Shown: positions 12,201 through 24,200 of the stretch, piece after piece | Position numbering within the stretch: the first letter of the stretch is position 1 | How the letters are laid out: every line of letters starts with the position of its first letter | Assembly (NCBI GenBank): GCA_964023205.1 | Contig: OZ026835.1 | Coordinates: 13,908,414-13,972,413 of the forward strand | Source of the DNA: Lutraria lutraria | Taxonomy: Eukaryota > Mollusca > Bivalvia > Venerida > Mactridae | Direction: 5' to 3' | DNA: 64,000 nucleotides | Program-made: the position numbers and the translations under genes | Notes under the pieces: generated by a model | Told to the model about the DNA's origin: nothing | Database searches by the model: none | Seen by the model: only the letters and a program-made list of their open reading frames with translations

Positions 12201-15200
12201 TTAAGAGTTATTCCCCATCACCAAAAATATATTCATCTAATTTATTTCTGTTCCTCACACCGTGTGTTACATACATGAGAAAATAAAGTTCTGTTCTGTT
12301 AAAAAATCCTAATTATGCTGCATGGTTTAATGTTTGATTTAATTACGAGATTAGTCGTTCCGTTAGATGATTTCATGTTTATGAGTTCATGATTTGTACA
12401 ACTTTCTATCATTGCTACGCTACATAGACCATTTTATTGATATATTACAGGTGACGTCCATCCGCTCATCCAACCCACACAGTCACGAGGGTGACAGGTT
12501 CGCCATCGAGGGGATGAAGCTGAAGCACGAGATAATGACGGCGGCTGCTGCCAACAGAGGCCAACCCGGCCAAATACTAGCAGACAAGTTTGTCAGTCAT
12601 CCGGTTGAGGTATAATGATGACGTCATTGTTTTGTTTTGAATAAATCGTTAAATTTTTACATATACATTACATTTTTATATTTGTACTATAGACACAACG
12701 TGGTTATTAAAGTCATTTTACAATTATATTCCAATAAAAGGATATCCTGCTCCTGACTGGTGAATACAATAATGAAAATAAACATTCTTACAAATGACAT
12801 GATGGTAAATTATACAAAATAGACCACAAAAAATGTATCAATTTTCATGAATTGTGTACACGACATTAGTAAAAATGGGTGAATTTATTCATTGTTCTTC
12901 ATCTTTAATTGTATGTCAATCATATTTTTATGTTTTTTTTCAGGTTCGTGCATCCGCCGGCAACATCGATTCTCTGAAGCGATCGATTAGGAGAAAAAAG
13001 AGAGGAGGTGCACCGACCGAACCAGCGCAGTCAGCAAGCATCCCTAACCCGCTACCTACCCAGTACACAACGACTACACCAGATGGTGATGAACCGTTCC
13101 TGATCTAGAACTTAGAATTTTGTAATATTGAAGGGGACACACACATTTTCGTATATGTCATTAGTTTTCATTGTTTAAACATAATTCTCAAAAGTTAATT
13201 ATAATGATTATAACGTACTTGATTTATTGTGTTTTTTATTTACAGGGGTGCTTCTACCATCTCACTCAGGCGACTTGGCGACGTATCCAATCAGTGGGTT
13301 TACAAGTGCGTTATAGAGAGGATGAAGACGTACTTCACTTCTGTGGTATGCTAGATGGGCTAGCATTCCTGCCAGTCCATATGGTCCAAGACGGTATGAC
13401 CTTCCTAAAAGAGACAGCTCCTGAATATCTTGATACCGTTGTCGACTATTTTGATTCCAACTATGTGAGTGGACCATTCCGGAGTGTGATGACTGGTGGA
13501 TGTCTGCGCTTCCGTCGACTAGCACCAAGGTTCCCGCCAGCTGTATGGAATGTCCACGCGGCCACAGTGACAGGTGAGGCAAGGACCAACAACGTGTGCG
13601 AATCTTGGAACAATGGATTCAAACACTTGGTTGGTCATGCCAATCCATCATTGTGGTCCGTAGTGGCATGCCTGCAGAAGGACAACGCGCTTGTTGAAAC
13701 TGAAGTGTACAGACACCAGAGAGGCGAGACACTGTCTAAGAGAAAAAAGAAGGGTACAATTACACATCAGAAGAAAATGATGAAACTATGCAGACAAGTT
13801 TCCAATGGAGAAAAAGCTGTGGAAGAGTTTCTACAAGAAGTAGGGCACTGTATCAGACTTCAGGTATAATGTGTGTGTGTGTGTGCCATGATAATTTGTG
13901 TACGTTGATAATAGTGGAGCGTTGTACTGGTATTCGAGTGTTAAGTGTTTGTGTGTCTATATTGAACTGATAGAATATGTGCTATTATTGTTATAGTTTG
14001 TGTGTTCATTTGTATTTATTATGTATCTGTCTGTATGTAAGTAATTGTATTTTGTATGTATTTACGTTATGACTGTTCAGGTAGTGGAGCGTTGTACTCG
14101 CATTCGAGTGTTAAGTGTTTGTGTGTCTATATTGAACTGATAGAATATATTATATTATTGTTATAGTTTGTGTGTTCATTTGTATTTATTATGTATCTGT
14201 CTGTATGTATGTAACTGTATTTTGTATGTACTCGCATTATTTGTGCACGTGTATATATTGACTGATAGATTCTTTTGAATGTGCTATTTGTTATTATGTA
14301 TCTGTCTGCATGTTTGTAATATTATTGTTAGAATACTTTATTTATGTTTGTTATGTGGTCAGAAGATGAATAAAGGTACATATTATACTAAAGTATCTTA
14401 CGTAGTCTATTTTGATAAATATACGGGTATGGCACGTACTATTCTACAGATCAGACAGTCAATCACAGAAATACGTAGTCTATTATGATAAATATACGGG
14501 TATGGCACGTACTATTCTACAGATCAGACAGTCAATCACAGAAACTTCATCAAATACTTACATAAAATAGACATCATCAGATCGTTCAAACCATATTTTA
14601 TTCAGGTCTCAGTAGTGACGTCACGCTATTCGTTGCTCACACATTTATTTTATATTTTAGTAAGAACGATAACTTATTTGTGTGAGCGTCCTATCTGGAG
14701 TTATCGTTATTGAGTAGGTGCACGTTGTCAGTAGTGAGCATTTGACCATTAATGTTCAATTTAATTCATCCTTTTTTTCGTGGAATAAGAGGTTGATTAT
14801 AGGTTAATAGATCAGAATATCGTGACATATTATCAATCGTTGGTAAGTTCATTTTTATAAAAGGGGAGCTTTTGTCCGGGGTGCAAAAATAACGGGAGAG
14901 CGATTGTCCGGGGTAGTAAAACAATGGGGGAGCTTTTGTCCGCCCCTATCAAAATGAACGGGAGAGCTTTTGTCCGGGGGAGCTTTTGTCCGGATACCGT
15001 TGTCGGACTATAGCAACCAGTACACTAAATGTGAGTAAACAACTTAAATCCTTCACAGTTTGTTGTCTTACTTTGACCAACCAGCATTATTTAGATGAAT
15101 AATGTGTCAAGATATAAAAGTCCAGTAAATTATACAATGAGAACATGCATCTTTTAAGAGAACATACCAATAGATGGAAGTTATAAACATGACACCAATT

Positions 15201-18200
15201 TTAATCTAAAACATCCATTTTTCTGGCCAAAGTAAAGATGATTACATTATGTACCTGAATGTTAGGATTTTGCATGTGTGTCATCCAGGGCTAAAAAAAA
15301 CCGACAATTTGCCGGTCCAGACCGAATTTCAACGCCTCGGACCGATTTGAGCAGCAGAAATGGGTTAAAAAATCGGTCTATAAATGTTCCATAAATTTCA
15401 TAAAATTCGGTCCAAATCGCATTGTACGTGCAAAATGTCACAAACCTTCCTGTATATTGTTCGCACCACTCTAATTACCCCCCAATTAACACGTCAATAT
15501 GCCTGCAGCGATCTTTTGTTAATCCGATCGATGGTAATTAGTCCAAACTCGTGGTCACATGTAAACTGGTTCTCATTGACTTGTCTGTACTTCGGTGTAC
15601 AGCAACATGGAACGGGAACCAGTTTATGTTTACATGCAGACGATTTTACTCGTTTGACTCTAGAACAGTTCTGAAAGTTAATCAAACGCGCAAGAGATTT
15701 ATTTACGTGAACACCGGCTGCATGGAGTTGTCTCCCGCGACGATCTTCAAATCTGTATTTAAATTGACATCTAAAACATTGACATTACGATAGTCAGAAA
15801 GCCTTGCACGATCATAAAGTAAAGTAGACATTAGATGTGAATGAATTTCGCTCGATTTACTCTAGGACAGTCCTGCATGAACATTCATCGAACGTACACG
15901 GTTCCGTAATACATTTTCGCGACCCTTACTGAATTTAGAAATTGTTCTTCGTAGCTCGTGTTTTGGGTCTAATAATACATACTGGAGCATAATAATTTGT
16001 TTGTAATGATTTAAAGTTAGACTGTCAATCATAAATTACGATAAACCGAGATGCTGCACGTTTTTAATGGTGACAACTTACGTTTAGGTACTTAATTTTA
16101 CGGGGAGGGGGGGGGGGTACATTTTCGTCCAAAAATAGGGGGGGGGCGACTCTGGACCGATTTTTATTTCAACTTTTTATGAGCCCTGGTGTCATCAGTT
16201 CTTTCTTGAAGTTCTCAAACTTTTCACCCAGATTATGATCCAGTAAACACCTGATTAGTTTATACTGGGCCACATCCAGACAACAATGTACAGATGACAA
16301 TGATCCCTGTACACGAATGTCGGGTACTGAGTGACTTTGATCTCCTTCCAAGTTCCGTTCAATTTGTAGATTCAACATACACTTCTCTTTTAATAATTTA
16401 CATCCCTAAAACGACAGCATTTTGTACTGAATGATATTCACAACACTTCTTTTATAAGGTACAGAGAAATAGACCACACAAATAGAATTCATGTTTTCCA
16501 GTGAGGTTAGTCAAGAAATAACAAATTCCTTACTAAGCATCCTGTCTCATGTAACTATTTATTAATATCTTCAGTGAAAAGCAATCATCTTAATTATGTT
16601 TAAAGGATTTTGTTACATTGAGTTTTTACGCTCCTTTTCAACAGTCAGAGTCATATGAGGCAGACAGTTCACCCAATCATCGTTCCTGGAAAGAACCAGT
16701 ACTAGACCCCCACCCTCCGTAAGCAACTGCGGGTCTCTTATCAGTGAGAGGTTACTAGTACAGAGATTTGAAGTCAGTGACCTTAACCACTCGACCACAG
16801 AGGCGGATCTGTTTAAGGATTAAGAACAGTATTTACTAAAGCAAAACAAATATCAACTTGTTTAAACAGACAGTTTAAATATTATGATAATTATATGATA
16901 AAGCAGCAATAAGATACCATAAATTTCATTTCAATCCACAGGAATAAGTCAGTCAAGTAGCAGATACACAACGACTTTATAACACACCTGTCTTTGTATA
17001 ACCAGAGACGTATAATACAAGAGATAGGCAACTACGCGAAATCTCCCAATATCTCGTATGTCAATCGCGATATTTAGCGTGATCGCTCAGTTCGGTATAT
17101 AGTACGTCTACACGGTACGAGACCGGATAGTGTTGTCGATTATACAGTATATATGAATAATTCGGAAAGGGCATGCGAGTGACATTATCGAAAACAAAAA
17201 GACTTATAATTATATTTAATATATTAGAGACGTTGATCCATAACTGTCAGAATTTAGGGTCTTTAATATATCTTTGCTGTTTTCGACTATACAATATGAC
17301 CGATTTTTTATTGATGCTTGTGTACAATGTGGGTTATTCTGTTTAGCGACATAAAATAATTTCCTTAAAAAATGAAATTTATAGACCTCATTCATTGTTC
17401 ATCAGTCAACACCTCTCACTTATTTTTGAAGGTGTGAAGTTGATATATTGTCCTTACATAAACACGACATGCAGTTGTCAATTATATTTTTTCTCTGTAA
17501 TTTATTTTTGAGTATAACACTAGTACTTACATCACGTCTTCCTCAGACTTTCTCTCATGGCATGACGAATGTCTAGATTTAAGATTACTTTTGGTGAATA
17601 TACCGATTATGGAAACAATTAATCTGTTTCCAACAAACAACAGTTGGAAACTGACAATGTCACCAAAAAAACATGACTGAATCATCTTAAAGATGATAGA
17701 TCTATGGATTTTCTTATTTTTTTGTGGAATTTTGTTACTAATGCTGCACATAGATGTTCGGCGCGTTGCTTATCTATTAATTTAATATGTCATCGCATAA
17801 TATTATTAATATCAACATGTACCATATTGAAAAAAAATACTAACAAATTTTTTTTTCAATGTCATACATTTTGTTATTTTTGGCAGGCCTTTGAAGTTAA
17901 CATCAAGTGGCTATCTTGTGTGAAAATTTGTTTTGTTTACGATATTAGATGTTAATTGGTGCAATCACCAAGGGAATTACTGGTCCCAGAACAGTATGGG
18001 TCCATAGATATCATCAGAAACATGTGTCACCAAAAGTTTTATGGTCATGCATTGTTTATTACAGCTGACATGTGTGACACTTCAAGACTAATATGCACAA
18101 TCAGATAACATTCAATAATGAAAAATCCATTATTAAAAAAACAATGTGTTTGCGAAAAAGAAATACCCAATAAATCACGAAGTTTACTTGAAAAACTACA

Positions 18201-21200
18201 GGTGTCAAATAAATCAGTAGAATAAAAAATATATACATATTTAATTTTTCTTGTATAGAATAAACACAAATGTTATGACCCGGCGTAGAATTTAACTGAA
18301 ACTTTCAGTCTTTAAAGGGTAGCCAATTTATATTTTAATTCTGAGGCAAATATCCTCATTTGAGAGTGTTGAAACTTCGGGCAACCATCAATCACACATT
18401 ATCACAGTCTAAAATAATGGAATAATAGAAATAAAGCAAATAGTTCTCAAGTTTTAGCGAGTACAGTTTTGATGTATTTGCTAGGCCTAGAATTTCACTC
18501 GAATAATCAGACTTTTTAGAGTGACATCAGTTTAAACATAAATTAAGACATATAATCGAATCTGAGAGCATTGAAACTTCGGGCAACCATCAATCATGTA
18601 TCAACAAAGTCAAAAAGAATTGAATTTTTGAAATCCAGAAATTAGTTTTCGAGTTTTAGCGAGTACAGTTTTGATGTTATGACTCGGCCAGGAATTTCAG
18701 TGAAACTTTCAGTCTTTAAAGCGTAACCATTTTAAATTTGAATTCTGAGGCAAATAGCCTCATTTAAGAGTGTTGAAACTTCGGGCAACCATCAACCACA
18801 TATCAACAAAGTCAAAATAACTTGAATTATAGAAATCAAACGAATAGTTCTAAAGTTTTAGCGAGTACAGTTTTGATGTATTTGCTAGGCCTAGAATTTC
18901 ACTCGAATAATCAGACTTTAAGAGTGACATCAGTTTAAACATAGATTAAGACATATAATCGAATCTGAGAGCATTGAAACTTCGGGCAACCATCAATCAT
19001 GTATCAACAAAGTCAAAAAGAATTGAATTTTTGAAATCCAGAAATTAGTTTTCGAGTTTTAGCGAGTACAGTTTTGATGTTATGACTCGGCCAGGAATTT
19101 CAGTGAAACTTTCAGTCTTTAAAGCGTAACCATTTTGATTTGAATTCTGAGGTAATTATCCTCATTTTAGAGGGTTGAAACTTCGGGCAACCATCAACCA
19201 CATATCAACAAAGTCAAAATAACTTGAATCATGTAAATCAAACTAATAGTTCTGAGGTTTTAGCGAGTACAGTTTTGATGTATTTGCTAGGCCTAGAATT
19301 TCACTCGAATAATCAGACTTTAAGGGTGATATCAGTTTAAACATAAATTATGACATATAATCGAATCTGAGAGCACTGAAACTTCGGGCAACCATCAATC
19401 ATGTATCAACAAAGTCAAAATAACTTTTATTATTTAAATCCAGCAATTAGTTCTCGAGTTTTAGCGAGTACAGTTTTGAAGTTCTGGCCTTCCCCACCCA
19501 CCGCAAGTTACAACGCAACTCCACTCAGTACTCTACTTGTTTATTTCAATGAACTCCTCGAGTATGTATATAAATATATATATGCACACACACGAAATGA
19601 TCTAATAATAATTTTCTAAATTTTATGCATTCAGCTAGTGTTCGATATTTGTGAAGTGAAGTTGATTAACAGAGACGTAAGCAACCGTATCTCAATGATA
19701 CAAAATGGCGGACGACAGTTGCGGTTGTTGATCGCGTGAGAAATCCCGCGGCGCATACGAGATTTCCCGGTATTTCCTTATCTCAAAGAACGAGTTGCCT
19801 ATCTCTTGTATTATACGTCTCTGGTATAACACAAGAAGGAAACTCTAAATCTTGCTGCAGATTTTTTCCTTTGTAATGTTTCTTCTCAACTCTTTCAGCT
19901 GAGAAAAGATCCATATCACACAGTCTTACATCTAGAACATCTAACAAACATCTATGAGTCTCTGTTTCCATGGTAACCTCTCCACTATCAGATGTTTTAA
20001 TGTTGGAAAAGCCTGCCAGACTTCCTGTTACAGTAGCATCACTCATTGGAGAAGTCTTACTATTATAGCGGTTAAATCCAGGACTTGATATAGGTGATAT
20101 TGGTGATGTCCCTTTCAGTGAAGGAGTACCAGGATCAACACTTGACCCGACTTCATCTGCTTCACTTCTTACATCAGAGTCAAGGTTACCATAGATACTA
20201 GAGGTCATAGGGTCATCAGTTCTGCCTTGCATCGTGATTTGATCTAACGAAGTTTCTGATAACACAAGGTGAACACCACCAGACTGTGACGCTTCCGTTT
20301 GTGAGACACTTCTGGAAGTTATAATACCAGTCCGACTTCCAACAGATCTCACAGATGACAATGAACTTGTTCGTGATTTCTTGGATAAGCTTCCATCTAA
20401 CTCGGGATTGGTTCTCAGTTGGCGTGGAAACGTTCTCAGATGACTTTTTGATACCACTGAATGTTCCAAGGTCTCCATCAAACTGGAAACAATTTCTGAC
20501 GGAGAGTCTACCAAGATCAGCAACAAGTATGTCTAAGTCTTTGAACTGTGTGGTATCAGTATGATGGGAGATCCTGCTTCTATATCTAACAATATTCTTG
20601 GATTGTGGAAAGCTTGCTCGTTAATCTTTAATATATGTGAACAAAAAGGTTGGAAATGTTCTTGAAAACAACCAAGTAATGTAACAATTTACAATAAATT
20701 GTAACACTGAATTTAGTTGCAGAGTCAGACATTTCTATACTTCCGTACTGACTTCAGAGATGTTAATTTTGTAATATTCAAGAGCAGTCTCATGTATGTT
20801 ATTCTGCAAACAACTTTTAATTTGAAGAAGTGTAAAAGTGTACAAAACTATGTTCTAACCTTCTTTCCAGCAGAAGCAGCTCTCATTCTACCAAGGACAT
20901 CTTGTAATTGTAGAAATTGTTAAACAAAGCCTAATATCTCAGCTTGGAACTTATTTGTATGAGTGTAACGTACAGACGACATTCTTAACTTCATTTTCAT
21001 GTCATAATCTCTCTTCAGCCAAGGATCTGGTAAACCATACCTGTAAAATACAATCAGTACATTGTTACGCACATCTCGGAATACTTTCATATAAATTAAC
21101 TTAAACTTCACCCAATGTTTGTAACAATACATAAACAATTATGCAATTTATTCTAAAATATTTTTTTATGATACATGCGACAGATATTCAAGACACAGGC

Positions 21201-24200
21201 TACCACAGTTGAACTCACTCAGGCTCATTTTGAGCACACAAGCATAACAATGACAATGTTGTACCTAAAACTGGGTGAAAGGTCAAGGACGCACATCTTC
21301 CCAAGTTGACCTAAAAGTAATAGACGACTCATACAAATTATAAAATAAACCCTATTACAATCTAGAAGGATAATGCAAGGTTAAGAATAGATTGAACAAG
21401 ATGTGTTTTTAAAACACAATGCACCCTCAAAGTGACCTTCACCTTTGACCTACAGACCTGAAAATGCTTATGTCTTGTAAAGTCTGTCATAAGTTACCAA
21501 CATGTGAAAATTGATTATTTTAGGTGGAAGCGTTTTGATTTTATAGGCAGGTTAAAGTTTGGTACAAACAAACAGACATATGTTAGGGAAATAGTACAAG
21601 TCTAACTGCCAAACACCACAGGTGTGACTGGTGTCAAATTTGAGAGGAGGATGTATTTTATCAAAGCCCAGAATATGACCAAAAAGCAATCAACAAATAG
21701 AACTTAATAGAAAGAAACAAAAACAGGTAATTTAACTGGCCATCATGATGCATCAAATATTGTAGGTAAATGGGATTCCCTCTACGGCGTCAAATTTTCT
21801 AAATAGATTTACACCTTTCACAAAAATGACCTACATGATCATTAAATCTGCAGAAATAAAAAAATCTGTGGAAAAATCACACTCCTATTCTTAATACATA
21901 TAACAAAGCACATGAATATTGGTGTCTTACTGTCAGCTACATAACTATATGAGAAGTTGGAAAAGAAAAATATCCAGGCAGACCACAGACTTACCAGGGT
22001 TCACAGGTTTTCCTATATCTTCTGTCTCCTTTCCAGCTAGCACATCGATATCAGGAACCTTGGCGCCAAGACCCGGAAAATCTAACAGCACAACCCATGT
22101 CTGCTGGTTTATTTTGGCATCCAAACAATTAAAATCCACATCAACAAATCTCTTTGTTTTGTTATATTTATCTTTATATTCTGGAGAGGCCTTATCGACT
22201 AGTACGACTGATATATGAACGAGATTCTCTTCCATTACTTCATCATGTGATAAACTTCGTGTCATTTGTGGGGATGGTGGAGGTGTATTTGGATTTAATC
22301 TGAAATATGAGCAACAACAGTAGATTACTGGATTTTATATAATGACGGAAATTAATATTTAACACATAGTGGATGACTTCATATTATAGACAAGTTGGGG
22401 AGCAGGTTACACCGATTTTATCATACTAGTATTATAGAACAATAAGTCAAGGTTGGAATTAAATCTTAATTAACTGCACTTTGCTGACCATGTTCCCTCT
22501 AAGCATTGAAGTCTTCTTCTCATCTCTTTACAATAGTAGGAAGGATAGTTACAACAAATAATATAAACAAGTAACGACTTTGTAGTAAAGTTAATGTAAA
22601 GAAGTGAAACATTTCTCAGTAAGTTCTACATGCAATCAGAGTTATCATCATCCAAATCCAAGTTGATTTCAGATGTGTAATTATTCTGATTCGACATTTT
22701 TAAAGGTTTGCTAAAACTGAATGAAAAAGCTTTGTTGTCCTCTAAATCTTGCATAAACAAGGATTCATTCGCAGTTTTGTACATGTCCCTTGATGTGAAC
22801 ACAGACCGAGAACCGAGACCCTGGTGAACATCTTGTCCAACGCTGAACAACTGCCTATGTCGCTTGTGTTCCGGTGTAATGTCGTACACATGAAAACCAC
22901 CAAGTGATCCATTCATACTTAGATGTGTATCTAAAAAAATTAGAATAATAGTTTTACTGTACCTATAGGAAAATCACAGACCACACTGTTGCACTTCATA
23001 GGAATTTAAACCATTTTTCAACAAACTAAACTTATATCTTACATCTACTGAACAGAACCAGGTAAAAAGAATTACAGAATTCTTCTATACAATTAGACGT
23101 TTCATTCAAGTACTTTAAAATGCTAAACTTTCACTTACATGTACATGGTACAAATATAACAACTAACTCACCAATCGAAGCCTGTAATCTAGCACAGGAC
23201 ATTGTTGCCGTGGCAACCTTCCTTGCTGTTTTTATCCCAGAAGTATCGTCAAGTCTCATCATTAATATAGACAAACGATTAAACTCGGCAGTCACTTCTA
23301 TTTTTGGATTTCCAGGTTCTTCCTGCAAGAAAACAGAAAAATCATATAACACTATAAATAGGCAGTGAGCGTGAGAAAGTCCATCATAACATCAGAAGAC
23401 ATTTCCTTTTTTATCATATATTTCTGACAAAACCATTCATAGCAATCAAACTTGCAAACAATGCCTCAAAACTGTATGCACAACTGACCTTCAATAAAGG
23501 TTCATTTGGTCAGTTTCAACAATGAATGGCTAATATTCACATAACTTCTCTCATAAGTGCCTGTTCAAGGTAAACTCTGAGATTAACTAAACAGTATGAA
23601 TACAACCATAGGTAGCTGTATCAGTGTTCGGGCCACACACAAAGGAAATCCCGTCACTGAGCTTATATATACTATCAAGGTAAAAAGCCTACTATATGTC
23701 TATATGCCAAACAATGTGGAACATTGCATCTTGTTGTTTCAGCATAAAAGATGTGCGCTGAATGAAAATTGCTACACATGTCATTCAAATAAACTATAAG
23801 ATATTCATTCCCATCGAAAATCTCATTCAATTACATATAATAACTGTGAAACGGTAAAATTGTGTTCCTTTCGTTATTTAACTTCGCTGCAAGCCATTTT
23901 GAGTCAAGCGCGAGTGATGTATCAAGCAATCTGATTGGTCGGCACGAAATAAACAGACTATTGTACACACATATCAGACCAATCAGATCGCTTGATACAT
24001 GTGTAGCTATTTTCCTTCAGCGCACGTATTTCATGCTGAAACAACAAGATGCAATGTTCCACATTGTTTGGCATATAGACATATAGTAGGCTTTTCACCT
24101 TGATAGTAATATAAGCTCAGTGACAGGATTTGTGTGTGTGTGGCCTGATACAGCCACCTGTGAATACAACATAACATAAATACCTAAAAATGATTCAAAT

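Larger units (their letters stand above)
10508..14997 (+). mobile_element. Mutator-like (MULE/FLYWCH) element, internally deleted
   Basis: Inverted repeats of about 340 bp (10508-10847 and 14659-14997) are flanked by the 10-bp duplication CGTTGTCGGA (10498-10507, 14998-15007). Plus-strand exons encode a FLYWCH-like N-terminus and the C-terminal part of a MULE transposase. The central part that should hold the first catalytic Asp residues is absent, so it is probably non-autonomous. It sits in a VPS13D intron, opposite to VPS13D. Confidence 0.9.

Noticed and set aside
13262..13582. 106-codon minus-strand ORF
   Set aside because: Shadow of the MULE transposase C-terminal exon on the plus strand.
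15286..16188. hAT insertion as an in-frame new intron
   Set aside because: The acceptor TTTTTTTTAG is strong, but the only GT sites before the stop leave the wrong phase, so frame cannot be kept with the donors I can see.
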